Shown here piece by piece: positions 7,819 through 16,482 of a DNA stretch of 37,414 nucleotides; position 1 is the first letter of the stretch; each line of letters begins with the position of its first letter. The notes below the pieces were generated by a model that searched no databases, was not told the DNA's origin, and was given only the letters and a program-made list of their open reading frames with translations. The stretch is from contig CAZBRO010000040.1 in assembly GCA_964494505.1 (NCBI GenBank), positions 1-37,414 on the forward strand, in the 5' to 3' direction. Both the position numbers and the translations under genes were made by a program. This DNA is from CAIYRG01 sp964494505. GTDB taxonomy: Bacteria; Pseudomonadota; Alphaproteobacteria; Micropepsales; Micropepsaceae.

Positions 7819-8739
7819 ATGCGCCGATATTTCATGGCATTGAGTGCGATATTGGCGCCCCTGCTGATGGGCGCCGCCCCGGCCCCGGTAAGCTATCGGA
7901 CGCTTCTCGATCAGGTGCCGGGTGTGCCGGCCAATGTCGAGCAAGCCTATGCGCAATGGGTCGACAACAATGGCGAGCTCACGGAAGGTCCCGCCCTCTC
8001 CGTGCCGGAGCGGAATATACGTGCGGCCCAAGCGAATGTGCCAAGCACGCAAGCGGTCGCCAACGTCAATGCGATGGCCGAGCGCTTTGCCACGCCCGAA
8101 GGTCAGGCGGAGCTGGACAACATGACGCCCGCGCAGCAGATGGCGCTCGCCCAGCAAATGGCCCGTGCGTACATGCCGGCGGCAACCCCGACGGCCGTTT
8201 CCGATCATGACCAGATCCTGTTGAAGCAGGTCGGCATGTATCCCGGCACGGCGGCGGCACAGATGAAGCTCGGAACCCTGCTGACCGCCAGCGGTCAGCT
8301 CCTCGACCAATGGAGACAGGCAGACGCCGCCCTCGGCGGGCAGGAGTTCAAGGACCGCGACAAATTGAAGAAGTGCGGCGAAGGGACTGGACCTTCCGGT
8401 ATCGCCGTGCGCGATCTGGCGCTGTCCTATGTTCCGAAGCATGCGGCACTGGCCGAGACCTATTTGCCGAAATTCGCGAACCTGGCCCAACAGTGGAGAG
8501 AGACCGCGCGTCCCCAAGCAGTGTACGCAGACAATGCGGTCGCCGCCTGGAATCAGATTCAGAATCCGACTTTGAAGCAACAAACGGCTGCAATGATGAC
8601 GGGAGCCGCCAACAACGGCGTCGCGGCCCCCACGCAGATGCTCCCATTCGTGACGGAGCCCTCCAAGCTGGCCGCCAAGGTGATCGCGAATCGCTACCGC
8701 ATCCAGCGCGACTTCGCCGACGCGAAGGGCTGTTCGTAG
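7819..8739 (+). CDS. secreted protein of unknown function
   Basis: A 306-residue protein with an N-terminal signal peptide (RRYFMALSAILAPLLMGAAPAP), start taken at the ATG at 7819; an internal ATG at 7834 would also leave a signal sequence. The mature part is rich in Ala, Gln and helix-forming segments (NMTPAQQMALAQQMARAYMP) and has only two cysteines, one near the end (AKGCS). No catalytic motif or known domain is recognised. The stop lies 8 bp from the end of the convergent secreted gene at 8748. Periplasmic location is inferred from the signal peptide. Confidence 0.75.
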   Translation: MRRYFMALSAILAPLLMGAAPAPVSYRTLLDQVPGVPANVEQAYAQWVDNNGELTEGPALSVPERNIRAAQANVPSTQAVANVNAMAERFATPEGQAELDNMTPAQQMALAQQMARAYMPAATPTAVSDHDQILLKQVGMYPGTAAAQMKLGTLLTASGQLLDQWRQADAALGGQEFKDRDKLKKCGEGTGPSGIAVRDLALSYVPKHAALAETYLPKFANLAQQWRETARPQAVYADNAVAAWNQIQNPTLKQQTAAMMTGAANNGVAAPTQMLPFVTEPSKLAAKVIANRYRIQRDFADAKGCS

Positions 8740-8747
8740 ACGGGCAC

Positions 8748-9602
8748 TCAGAAATCGGGCTTGGCGGCGGTGGGGATGGGCTTCACGTCGTAATTGTAGA
8801 AATTCTCGTTGTTCTCGGCACAACTGATTTCCTCGATCGGCCCGCGATTGGTGCGGTTCCAGCGCTGGATGCCGGTCCAGGCGGTGGTGAACGCGCCGGA
8901 ATCGTCCACGGTGATTCTGTCCTCAAGCGTCTTGCCGCCATTTATCAGCTTGAACCGCTCCACGACATGCATCGCCGCCGTGTGGGGCGTGCGGTAATTG
9001 TCGACGAAGGTCTTGTCGTTCAACCCGATGGTATCGACCACGAGCTCGTCGCCTTCGTAATGGCCGACCGATTCGCCCGTCCAGGAGGGCTTGGGATGCG
9101 GCGAATGGGGCACGTTCAGCCAGATGCGGCGGACCTGCGCATCCTGTTGATGGACAATGAGGATTTCCTTCGCCGTCTGGACGAACACCGTGATGTTGAA
9201 GGGGGGCTCCAGCACATAGGCCGGCGTGCCCGCGGGCCAGCAGCGCTCGCGCGGGACGAACGGGACCTTTCCGCCAAGCACCTCGGCATTGGCCTTTTTC
9301 ATCTGCTCGGCGGCCCAGGGCTTGAGGATGGGATTGTTCACATCGGCGACGCGATAGGTCGGCTGCTGTACGCCGTTCGGATCGGTCGGCACGAAAGGAT
9401 GAACCGGGTCATAGGTGACGGGCTTGGGGCCCGATTGGGGCGCGATGTAATCGTCGCCATCGGCATGGTTCACCTGCCAGGCGGTCGCCACGTCGGGAGC
9501 GAGTTGGATCGGGGCACTGTCCGCGCCCGCCCCGAGCGCCGGCCAGACAAGCGCGGCGGAAACGCAAGCCAAAGCGCCGGACAGAGCGAAACGGGAGGTC
9601 AT
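8748..9602 (-). CDS. secreted protein of unknown function (conserved-looking beta-rich protein)
   Basis: A 284-residue protein with a signal peptide ending near LGAGA. The mature part contains RERCWPAGTPAYVLEPPFNI, IVHQQDAQVRRIWLN and SWTGESVGHYEGDELVVDTI. This last pattern recurs in uncharacterised secreted proteins of Acidobacteria and Alphaproteobacteria, from my memory of such families; no function is established that I can name. Two cysteines, near the CWPAG and ISCAEN segments, could form a disulfide. It is divergent from the PepSY gene at 9692, 89 bp away, so the two may share regulation. Confidence 0.75.
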   Translation of the reverse strand: MTSRFALSGALACVSAALVWPALGAGADSAPIQLAPDVATAWQVNHADGDDYIAPQSGPKPVTYDPVHPFVPTDPNGVQQPTYRVADVNNPILKPWAAEQMKKANAEVLGGKVPFVPRERCWPAGTPAYVLEPPFNITVFVQTAKEILIVHQQDAQVRRIWLNVPHSPHPKPSWTGESVGHYEGDELVVDTIGLNDKTFVDNYRTPHTAAMHVVERFKLINGGKTLEDRITVDDSGAFTTAWTGIQRWNRTNRGPIEEISCAENNENFYNYDVKPIPTAAKPDF

Positions 9603-9691
9603 GATGTCCCCTCGAAGGCTGGCAGATGCGGGAAACTTAGCATAAGCCTTCCCTTTGCACGCCGTCCAACCTCCGGAGAACCATCGAGCCG

Positions 9692-10834
9692 ATGATGTGG
9701 CGCTCGTTTCGCAAGGGCCTGCTGAAGGTCCATCTCTGGCTTGCGATTGTTCTGTGTCTCCCGATGGTGCTTATCGGGCTTTCCGGAAGCGCGCTTCTGC
9801 TTCAGCGCGAGATTCTGGCCCATTCGCTTCCGGGCGCGTCTGCGGGCGAGAGAAAGCCCATTCCGGACCTCGTTTCGGCGGCGCAGAAGGCAGCACCCGC
9901 AGGCACCAAAGCCAAGCGCGTCGATCTCCCGCGAGCGGCCGGCGCGCCTGCGACCGTCCGCTTTTCCCCGCGCGAGGAGGGAAAGAACGATCTCGACATC
10001 TATGTCGACCCGGTATCGCTCAAGGTGCTCGGCAGCGAGGAGGTCGTGGAGCGCGGACCCGTTCTGGCGGTCTTCATCACCATCCACGCATTCCTGGCGA
10101 TGCCCCCGCCCATCGGGCTTCCTTTCGTGGGTTGGAACGGCGTGGCGATGATTTTCATGGCGCTTTCCGGCCTCATCCTGTGGTGGCCGCGAAAGGGGCA
10201 ATGGGGCCGTGCCTTTTCCGTCCGCAAGGGAGCGCGGGGGCTGGCGCTTCATTTGGATCTGCACCGCACGATCGGCATCTGGAGCCTCGTTCTCCTCATC
10301 GCGGTCGCCACCAGCGGCATCTATCTGACCTTTCCGCAGAAGATCGGTCCGTTCGTGAAGCGTCATTTTCCAGGCGAGGACGTAACCACCGATCCGCTTC
10401 CCTCCTACAAAAGATTTACCGGCGAGATCGGGCCGGAACAGGCCATCGCATCGGCGGAATCCGCCGTTACGAATGCGAAGGCCATGAGCGTGGAACTGCC
10501 CGGTGAAGAACCGGGCTACACCGTGGAGCTCGAACCGCAAGGGTTGAGCCCGACCGATCCGCGCGTGATCGTGGTGCTGGACGGGAAATCGGGCGAGATC
10601 AGCTATATCGACGATCCGCGCAATTACGCCCTGCGCGACCAGGCGCTGAATTGGCAGCATTTGCTGCATTTCGGCGTCGGCCTCGGATGGTTCTACGCGG
10701 TGCTCGTTTTCGTCTCGGGGTTTTTGCCGCTGGCGTTCGCGATCACCGGGCTGACGGTGTGGTGGAAGCGGCGCCAACCGCAAACCGCAGGCGAAGAGGC
10801 ATCGGCGGCGGCAATCGTTCAGCCCTCGGAGTAG
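9692..10834 (+). CDS. PepSY-associated transmembrane protein
   Basis: A 380-residue inner-membrane protein of the PepSY-TM family. Transmembrane segments are visible near residues 12-35 (VHLWLAIVLCLPMVLIGLSG), 125-165 (AVFITIHAFL... and MIFMALSGLILWW), 200-220 (IWSLVLLIAVATSGIYLTF) and 325-360 (GLGWFYAVLVFVSGFLPLAF, ending TVWWKRR). The two periplasmic loops contain PepSY-like beta segments. Related proteins lie beside TonB receptors and are linked with iron uptake or reductase activity, but no receptor is adjacent here. The start could be ATG 9692 or the next codon, also ATG. Confidence 0.85.
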   Translation: MMWRSFRKGLLKVHLWLAIVLCLPMVLIGLSGSALLLQREILAHSLPGASAGERKPIPDLVSAAQKAAPAGTKAKRVDLPRAAGAPATVRFSPREEGKNDLDIYVDPVSLKVLGSEEVVERGPVLAVFITIHAFLAMPPPIGLPFVGWNGVAMIFMALSGLILWWPRKGQWGRAFSVRKGARGLALHLDLHRTIGIWSLVLLIAVATSGIYLTFPQKIGPFVKRHFPGEDVTTDPLPSYKRFTGEIGPEQAIASAESAVTNAKAMSVELPGEEPGYTVELEPQGLSPTDPRVIVVLDGKSGEISYIDDPRNYALRDQALNWQHLLHFGVGLGWFYAVLVFVSGFLPLAFAITGLTVWWKRRQPQTAGEEASAAAIVQPSE

Positions 10835-10847
10835 CGCGCCGAAGCGA

Positions 10848-11291
10848 TCATTTCGGCTTTGCTCCGTGGCGGACCGGCTGCGTGCCGCCGACGCTGGTCG
10901 CGGCAAAGCGCGGTAAATCGTCAGCGGTCTCGAACCAGGGCAATTGTTCGGCGACGAAGACGTGCCGCCCAGGCGTCACCTGCGACGAGTCGGCGAGTGC
11001 AACGGCGCAGTAATGAATCTCGCCGGGCCACCGTTCGTTCTGATAGACCAAGGGCGAGCCGCAATTGCCGCAAAAGCCGCGCCTCACGCCGGGCGACGAA
11101 TTAAAATAGCGCGGGGTCCCCTGCTTGAAGCGGAAAGACTGCAGCGGCACGCAGCTCCATGTCGTGACCGGCGCCGAATTGGCGCGGCGGCAGGTTTCGC
11201 AATGGCAATGCACGGTCCATTTCGGATTGGCATCGCATTCGAAAACGATGTCGCCGCAAAGACAGTGTCCTTCGACAGTCGCGCCCGCCAT
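10848..11291 (-). CDS. GFA/CENP-V-type zinc-binding protein
   Basis: A 147-residue protein of the glutathione-dependent formaldehyde-activating (GFA) fold. The zinc ligands are present: GHCLCGDIVFEC near residues 8-19, CHCETCRR near 30-37, and FCGNCGSPLVY near 73-83. GFA members form or split S-hydroxymethylglutathione, but many have unknown substrates, so the fold is secure and the reaction is not. Convergent with the PepSY gene, 13 bp between stops. Confidence 0.88.
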   Translation of the reverse strand: MAGATVEGHCLCGDIVFECDANPKWTVHCHCETCRRANSAPVTTWSCVPLQSFRFKQGTPRYFNSSPGVRRGFCGNCGSPLVYQNERWPGEIHYCAVALADSSQVTPGRHVFVAEQLPWFETADDLPRFAATSVGGTQPVRHGAKPK

Positions 11292-11432
11292 GTTGGTGTC
11301 GCCCCCTCACCCTGTGCCATCGTAAGGGGAGGTTCAACGGGAGCGCAATTCTTCGCGCCTTGGAAGCGCCGGAGGACGTGGCGCACCACGTCCTCTCATG
11401 CGCGCCGTAAGAGCAATCCGGCTCAACCCCGA

Positions 11433-11861
11433 TCAGTGATGGTCGCCGTGGCCGCCGCCGCGGGCTCCACCGCCGCCGCCGCCGCCGCCATGGAATCCAC
11501 CGCCGCCACCGCCATGGAATCCCCCGCCGCCGCCGCCATGGAAGCCACCGCCACCGCCATGGAAACCGCCGCGGTCGCCGCCGCGGAACCCACCGCGATA
11601 CCCGCCGCCGTAGTAGCCGGGGCCGTAACCATAGAAGCCAACCGATGGGCCGTAATAGCCGCCATAGCCGTAATAGGGCGCCGGAGCGCAGTAATACGGA
11701 TCGTAATAGCGGTCGTAGGGATCGCAGCTATAGTAGGGGTCTCCGTAATAACCCGGAGCCGAAAAACCGAACGCAACCGCTGCATTCGCGGGTGCCGCCG
11801 TCCCGAAGCTCGCGGCGGCCAAAGCCAAGGCTCCGGCCAAGCCTGCTGCAAAGATTCTCAT
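11433..11861 (-). CDS. Gly/His/Tyr-rich secreted protein
   Basis: A 142-residue protein with a signal peptide (RIFAAGLAGALALAAASFG...PANA). The mature middle is rich in Tyr, Pro and Asp (GYYGDPYYSCDPYDRYYDPY), the C-terminal half is almost only Gly with regularly spaced Phe-His (GGFHGGGGG repeats), and it ends GHGDHH. Similar small envelope proteins are common in Alphaproteobacteria but no activity is known to me. The histidines could bind metal ions; this is inference. An 11-bp-spaced TTCA direct repeat lies about 70 bp upstream of the start. Confidence 0.8.
   Translation of the reverse strand: MRIFAAGLAGALALAAASFGTAAPANAAVAFGFSAPGYYGDPYYSCDPYDRYYDPYYCAPAPYYGYGGYYGPSVGFYGYGPGYYGGGYRGGFRGGDRGGFHGGGGGFHGGGGGGFHGGGGGGFHGGGGGGGGARGGGHGDHH
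11449..11580 (-). repeat. in-frame tandem repeat encoding Gly-Phe-His units
   Basis: On the plus strand, CATGGAA recurs at 11489, 11513, 11537 and 11558, giving periods of 24, 24 and 21 bp separated by CCGCCG tracts. The repeat lies inside the Gly-rich gene and keeps its frame, so it is prone to length change without frameshift. Confidence 0.75.
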
Positions 11862-11931
11862 GGCACTCTCCTTTTGATTCGACGCCTCCCCCTAACGGCG
11901 CCATGCGTGCCGCGAATGTAAGTCGCGGGCC

Positions 11932-11948
11932 CTGAACCTCCCGTGAAT
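11932..11948 (-). promoter_or_regulatory. 11-bp-spaced TTCA direct repeat, possible response-regulator site
   Basis: Read on the minus strand, the sequence is ATTCAC-gggag-GTTCAG, two TTCA half-sites 11 bp apart. That spacing is typical of OmpR/PhoB-family binding sites. It is about 70 bp upstream of the Gly-rich secreted gene. A matching site precedes the glycine-zipper gene at 26398. Confidence 0.4.
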
Positions 11949-12039
11949 GGAAAGGGGCCGTATGTGGCTGAAAAAAGGTTTTATTACAGAGGCTTGCCTT
12001 ATTCTGCCTCAGAGTGGCTCGGGCCTCGCCGCAAGCCCG

Positions 12040-12348
12040 TCACGTCTCGTCGTCGGGACCTTGCTTGTCCCAACGGCCGTCGAAATCGGGCAATAGCGCC
12101 ATCCAGGCGAAAAACACGCCTAGGACGCAGATCACTTCCAGAAGCTCATTCGTGGTCGGCTCCTTGGGTCCTGCAATTTGACGCGCCAAACGCTCCTCGG
12201 GCGAGAGGGTCCAGCCCAAGGGCATCGCGCCGGGCGTCCCGCAGCGGACGGTCTGGCCGTTTCCATTCTGGCAGGTGGGTGCGGCGATGGCCGCGGGAGT
12301 GGCGAGGAGTGCGGCCGTCGTGGCCGCGGCAAGGATGAACGAGCGCAT
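12040..12348 (-). CDS. small exported protein with one C-terminal membrane segment, unknown
   Basis: A 102-residue protein starting at the ATG at 12348, where a signal peptide begins (RSFILAAATTAALLATPAAIAA). The mature part has two cysteines 10 residues apart (CQNGNGQTVRC), a helical TLSPEERLARQIAG segment, and a membrane span LLEVICVLGVFFAWMALLP before a short charged tail. The frame is open upstream to 12483 but that extension lacks a ribosome site and hydrophobic start. No family recognised. Cys-pair disulfide in the periplasm is inferred. Confidence 0.6.
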   Translation of the reverse strand: MRSFILAAATTAALLATPAAIAAPTCQNGNGQTVRCGTPGAMPLGWTLSPEERLARQIAGPKEPTTNELLEVICVLGVFFAWMALLPDFDGRWDKQGPDDET

Positions 12349-12490
12349 GACGGTTCTTCTCGACGAGAGTGACCTGACAAACCGCATATACATTCCCGGC
12401 GATTGAAATTTCGTGGATGTCCGAAGCGGAAACGCGGCCTTCGCCTTTTTGTTGCGAGGAAGATGCCTTCCTGTCGCGCACATGCGCGGA

Positions 12491-13597
12491 TCAGGGCGCC
12501 GCCGTCAGCGCGTAATTGATGAGATCGGATAGCGGATTGCCACCGCCGCAATCATTGGGGCCGGTGGGACCGCCATGCTGCTGGCCGCTTTGGATGGACA
12601 CGACCCGCGGCCAGGGCTCGTTGGCCCACCAGCCAAAATAGGGACCGCCGGATTGGCCGGGAATGACGTCGATGTCGTGATCGATCAGATAGGAATCGCG
12701 GCCGCCGGTCGATTCGGTTTCGGTGTCGATGAACGACTGGTAGCCGATGAAGGCGGGCCGCTTTCCACCGGCGAGATCGGTGGGATACCCGACATGGCCC
12801 CAATAGTTTCCGCCGTTCCAGCCCGAATCGTAGCCGCGCGACCCCATCCACCCCGTCAGATTGCCCATCCGGCTGTCGAGCACGCACACGACGTAGTCGA
12901 AGGCCACGTCATTGTCGCTGAGCGAAGGCGGATTGTTCTGCTTCCACCAATAGATCGTCTGGACCGACGCCACGCCAAAGGGCGCGCTGCCGTCGAAATA
13001 AAGCGGCGTGAAGTTCAGCCATCCCGCGGTGTTGTTCGGTCCCCACGGAACGACGTGGCTTGCCGTCATCATATGACGAGGACCCACCATGACTCCGGAA
13101 CCCCATCCCGCGGCGGTATCGACGCGGCCGCACGTGCACCAGGGAAACGAGGTGTCCGAGAACGTGTAGCGGTCGTCCGTGCCGAAGATATTGGTGGCAA
13201 GGCTGCGCCCGCGGAGCGCCTTCTGGCCGAACCGCGGCGGACGGCGCAATTCCCTGGGCAGCGTCTTGGGAAATTGCGCCAGCGGCAGATGCAGCGGCCG
13301 AAATCCTTCGTGCTCGGCGAGGGCTTCCTTCTTCTTCATGGCGGAAGTCGGGACCTTCACGGTACGGATGGACGGGGGAAACCGGTGCACCCCGATTTCG
13401 CTGGTGCGGGCGATAAGGGAAACCATTCCCGTTTCACGGTCGGTCTTCACCCGAACCGACTGACCGGGCGCAACCACAAGACGATCAAGCGCCACATCCG
13501 CTTGCGCCTTGAGCCGGGTGACTTTTACCTTGGGCACATGCGTTGCCCATTCATGAATGCGCAGAGGACGGGAAGATTTGGGCGCTTTGCGGTCCAC
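12491..13597 (-). CDS. trypsin-like serine endopeptidase (glutamyl-endopeptidase-like)
   Basis: A 368-residue protein with a chymotrypsin-fold domain in its C-terminal 230 residues. The triad is His181 (MTASHVV), Asp234 (VAFDYVV) and Ser316 (GQSGGP). The domain entry GTDDRYTFSDTSFPWCTCG resembles the start of mature V8/glutamyl endopeptidases, suggesting that residues 1-138 are a propeptide-like segment. I chose the GTG at 13597 because GGAGGT lies 5 bases before it; the open frame continues to a TTG at 13648 with no such site. No classic signal peptide is visible, which is odd for this family. It may use another export route or act inside the cell. Confidence 0.8.
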   Translation of the reverse strand: MDRKAPKSSRPLRIHEWATHVPKVKVTRLKAQADVALDRLVVAPGQSVRVKTDRETGMVSLIARTSEIGVHRFPPSIRTVKVPTSAMKKKEALAEHEGFRPLHLPLAQFPKTLPRELRRPPRFGQKALRGRSLATNIFGTDDRYTFSDTSFPWCTCGRVDTAAGWGSGVMVGPRHMMTASHVVPWGPNNTAGWLNFTPLYFDGSAPFGVASVQTIYWWKQNNPPSLSDNDVAFDYVVCVLDSRMGNLTGWMGSRGYDSGWNGGNYWGHVGYPTDLAGGKRPAFIGYQSFIDTETESTGGRDSYLIDHDIDVIPGQSGGPYFGWWANEPWPRVVSIQSGQQHGGPTGPNDCGGGNPLSDLINYALTAAP

Positions 13598-13786
13598 GAT
13601 GCACCTCCGCGAGGAGCGTTGAAGCGGCGCGTAATTTCCCCCGCGCAAAGCATATCGCTCATCGGCGGACCGCGCAAACGCTGCCGCCCAAGTTCGGTTC
13701 TGGAGAGAGGCCGTTCGCGATTTACAACAGTTCTATAACAATCGCCTCTTGCGCGCGTTTCCGGGCGGCGGGGACAGGCGGTTCTG

Positions 13787-14419
13787 CTATTGCCGCGCCA
13801 GCGGATTGGGAGTCGGTTCTCCGATCCTGGTGAGCAGGCTGCGGTCGGTGTGATGAAACGGTTCGCTCTGGCCGCGAACCATCAGCACGGTGTCCTCGAA
13901 ATACGACCACGTATCGTCGGGGTTGATCGTCACCTTGATGCGATATTCAAGCGTGCGGAATGCATATTCGAGAAACGGGGTCGAGCAGATGCCGTAGGTT
14001 TCGGAGCCCCTTGTGGCGGCCAATTCGAATTCCGTCGCCCCCGGCGATGCTTTCCCCACGGCCATGGCGATCTGCGCGCGCGGTATCGCGAGAGTCTGGA
14101 TCACGGTTTCGGTCGCGGGCTCCCACAGCCAATAGCCGATCTGATCGTGATAGGTCTCAACCTCTCCGGGCTTGACGATATGCTGATGGTAGCGGAGGCC
14201 GTAAAACAATTGCGGTCCGTTGGCCTGCGGATCGATCGGCTGCAGCTCGATGTGGTCGATGAAGACCTGTCGCAGCGGACCTGCCGCCTTCGGATTGATG
14301 TCGAGCCCGCGCGTTCCCGACCAGATTCCCGCCAGCGGCCTCAAGGGCCCGAGATTCTTGAGCGTATCGACGTCGACGTCCGATGGTTCGGTGAAGATGT
14401 CTTCGGCGAATGTGCTCAT
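13787..14419 (-). CDS. nitrobindin-like (THAP4/DUF1794-type) beta-barrel protein
   Basis: A 210-residue protein with the entry motif of the heme-binding nitrobindin barrel: LGPLRPLAGIWSGTRG at residues 23-38, the G-x-W-x-G pattern typical of these lipocalin-like barrels. Later strands include LFYGLRYHQHI, YHDQIGYWLWEP and WSYFEDTVLMVRG. Known relatives bind ferric heme and react with nitric oxide or peroxynitrite; heme binding here is inferred, as I cannot place the axial histidine with certainty. The methyltransferase gene behind it ends 31 bp away on the same strand, so co-transcription is possible. Confidence 0.65.
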   Translation of the reverse strand: MSTFAEDIFTEPSDVDVDTLKNLGPLRPLAGIWSGTRGLDINPKAAGPLRQVFIDHIELQPIDPQANGPQLFYGLRYHQHIVKPGEVETYHDQIGYWLWEPATETVIQTLAIPRAQIAMAVGKASPGATEFELAATRGSETYGICSTPFLEYAFRTLEYRIKVTINPDDTWSYFEDTVLMVRGQSEPFHHTDRSLLTRIGEPTPNPLARQ

Positions 14420-14450
14420 GTTCGTTCTTGCCCCGTCTCAAACAGCGAAG

Positions 14451-15155
14451 TCAGCCCGGCTTCGTCGCGATGAAGACCTTCTCGCCGCGTTGCAGCGCAT
14501 AGGTCAGCACATCCTCGCCTTGGGCGGTGAATTCGTCGAGCCCAAAACCTGCCGCACGGATGCGCATCCGGACATCGGCGCCATACCAGCGCACATGATC
14601 GGATTGACCGTAATGGCGCTTCCTCTCTTGCGGCGACGTCAGCTTGGGGTTCTCGTAGGTCACAGCCCAGCCTTCGATGACGGGCAGCATGATGAGCGCC
14701 ACCCCGCCCGGCTTCAGCACGCGGGATATTTCGGCGAGCGCCTTGGCGTCATCGACATGTTCGAGCACATGCGAAGCAACCACGCAGTCATAGCTCGCAT
14801 CCGGCATCGCGATGGCCTCGATGTTCAGCACGCGGTCCGCGCGGCCGGGAAGGATGTCGGCCGATTCATAGCGTCCGACGCGGGTCTTCAGCATGGAAGC
14901 CAGGCCCGCCTCGGGCGCGAAATGCAGAACGCTTGCGGTCTTGAGGAACGCGCCATGCCGGTCGAGCCAGAGCGCCAACAGCCGGTAGCGCTCGGCCGAA
15001 CCGCATTTCGGACAGCGCGCATCGATGCGGCGCGGCCGTCCCGCCGCCTGGAAGCGGCCACGGTAGCCGCACACATTGCAGGTGCGCGGGAATGACGCGC
15101 CCTTCGAGCCGGACGTGCCGGTGACGCGCGAAAGCCAGTCAAGCACAGCGTTCAT
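14451..15155 (-). CDS. SAM-dependent methyltransferase with N-terminal zinc ribbon
   Basis: A 234-residue protein. Residues about 26-55 hold two Cys pairs, CNVCGYRG and CPKCGSAERYR, forming a zinc ribbon. The rest is a class I methyltransferase: VLHFAPEAGL in the motif I position, YDCVVASHVLEHVDDA, and VLKPGGVALIMLPV. The motif I is FAPE rather than the usual glycine-rich D-x-G-x-G, which occurs in a subgroup of these proteins. A zinc ribbon suggests a nucleic-acid or carrier substrate, but this is not shown. It is upstream of the nitrobindin-like gene on the same strand. Confidence 0.82.
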   Translation of the reverse strand: MNAVLDWLSRVTGTSGSKGASFPRTCNVCGYRGRFQAAGRPRRIDARCPKCGSAERYRLLALWLDRHGAFLKTASVLHFAPEAGLASMLKTRVGRYESADILPGRADRVLNIEAIAMPDASYDCVVASHVLEHVDDAKALAEISRVLKPGGVALIMLPVIEGWAVTYENPKLTSPQERKRHYGQSDHVRWYGADVRMRIRAAGFGLDEFTAQGEDVLTYALQRGEKVFIATKPG

Positions 15156-15191
15156 GGGGTCTTCGCATACTGCATCGCGCGGGCGATTGCA

Positions 15192-16469
15192 TCATGCGGG
15201 AGCGGGCGAGAACGGCATCCGGATTCCCGCGGCGCGCACGGACTCGACGATCTGGAGCAGGCATTCTCCTTTGATGTTGGAAATGCCGTTCATTGGATCG
15301 GAAATCCAGAAGCGCAGCTCGAAATTGAGCGCAAGTTCGGTGTAGCCCGTCAGAAAACAGACGGGCTGGGGCGATTGGAGGATGCGCGGCAGGGAGCCGG
15401 CCGCTTGCACCGCAAGAGCGGCGACCTTGCGCACGTCGGACCCGTGCCCCACCACGAACGGGACCTTCACACGGATGTTCTGGTCGTCGCGCGTCCAATT
15501 CTCGACCCCATTGCTCACCAGGCTGTCGTTGGGGACCAGCACCTCTATGCCGTCGCGGTTGCGAACCGTAACGAAGATCGCTCCGACCGAGGTGACGCGG
15601 CCATAGGTCTTGGCGCCCGCCACATCCTTGACCGCGATCACGTCACCGGGGCGAACCGATCCGCCGCTGAGGAGCAGAAAACCGCTGAAGAGATTGGCGA
15701 CGGCCCTCTGCAGACCAAGACCCGCCCCGACCGCGAAGGCGCCGCCGAAAACGGTCACCGCCGTGAGGTTCAGTCCGACGACAGGCAGTGCTGCGAGAAA
15801 CGCGATGACCGGAAGTCCGAGCTTCACCACCTGAACCAGCATCGCCTGAAGCGACGGCGTCAGGTTCCGCGATTGGGAGATACGCCGCTCCAAAAAGCCG
15901 CGGAGCCGGGTCGCGAGCCACAGCAGCGCCGCCAGCACGATCACCGCGCGGATGATGTTCAGGGCCGTGATGCGGGCATTGCCATAGGGGATTGCAATCC
16001 GGTTCAGCTCCGCTTCAATCGGCGCGAGCAGGCCCAGAATGTCGAGCGCGGCGATTGCATAGGCGGTGACGAAGATGGCGCCCGACAGGAACGGATGCCG
16101 CACCACATGGGAGAGGAGGCGAATCACCACCCAGGCGGCGAGAAGCGAAACCGCCGCGCTGGCCACGCCCACGGGCAAGCCGGCTCCCCTCTCGGCTTCC
16201 CTGGCGGTCCACAACAGCAGCAGCCACAGGACGGAAGCGGCGACGTCGCTCGCCATATAGGTGAGACCGGAGAGCCATTGCCAGGACGGATGCGACAAGC
16301 GCCCGAGCAGGCGGCGCGCTGCCACGGCAAGCCACAGCGCCAAAAGGCCCGTGGCCATGATCGTCGCCAGCTGAATCAGGAAATCCGGGGATTCGAGTTG
16401 AGCGATGGCGCGGTCCAGGAAAGTCTGCGCGAGGTCCCGCCAGCGGTTGAAATCGGTCAAGCTACTCAC
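15192..16469 (-). CDS. MscS-family mechanosensitive ion channel
   Basis: A 425-residue inner-membrane protein. Several transmembrane helices precede the conserved MscS pore and beta domain: GGAFAVGAGLGLQRAVANLF, then FLLLSGGSVRPGDVIAVKD, then VTSVGAIFVTVRNRDGIEV and LVPNDSLVSN. A C-terminal domain follows. Such channels release solutes on hypo-osmotic shock. I chose the GTG at 16469, 13 bp after the heparinase stop; the open frame reaches 16646 but would overlap that gene by over 160 bp. At this length it is larger than MscS and resembles the mid-size family members with extra N-terminal helices. Confidence 0.87.
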   Translation of the reverse strand: MSSLTDFNRWRDLAQTFLDRAIAQLESPDFLIQLATIMATGLLALWLAVAARRLLGRLSHPSWQWLSGLTYMASDVAASVLWLLLLWTAREAERGAGLPVGVASAAVSLLAAWVVIRLLSHVVRHPFLSGAIFVTAYAIAALDILGLLAPIEAELNRIAIPYGNARITALNIIRAVIVLAALLWLATRLRGFLERRISQSRNLTPSLQAMLVQVVKLGLPVIAFLAALPVVGLNLTAVTVFGGAFAVGAGLGLQRAVANLFSGFLLLSGGSVRPGDVIAVKDVAGAKTYGRVTSVGAIFVTVRNRDGIEVLVPNDSLVSNGVENWTRDDQNIRVKVPFVVGHGSDVRKVAALAVQAAGSLPRILQSPQPVCFLTGYTELALNFELRFWISDPMNGISNIKGECLLQIVESVRAAGIRMPFSPAPA

Positions 16470-16482
16470 CGGCAACGCCCCG

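Noticed and set aside
11449..11580. Possible CRISPR-like array
   Set aside because: The repeats are short, contiguous and in frame within a signal-peptide gene; there are no unique spacers of constant length.
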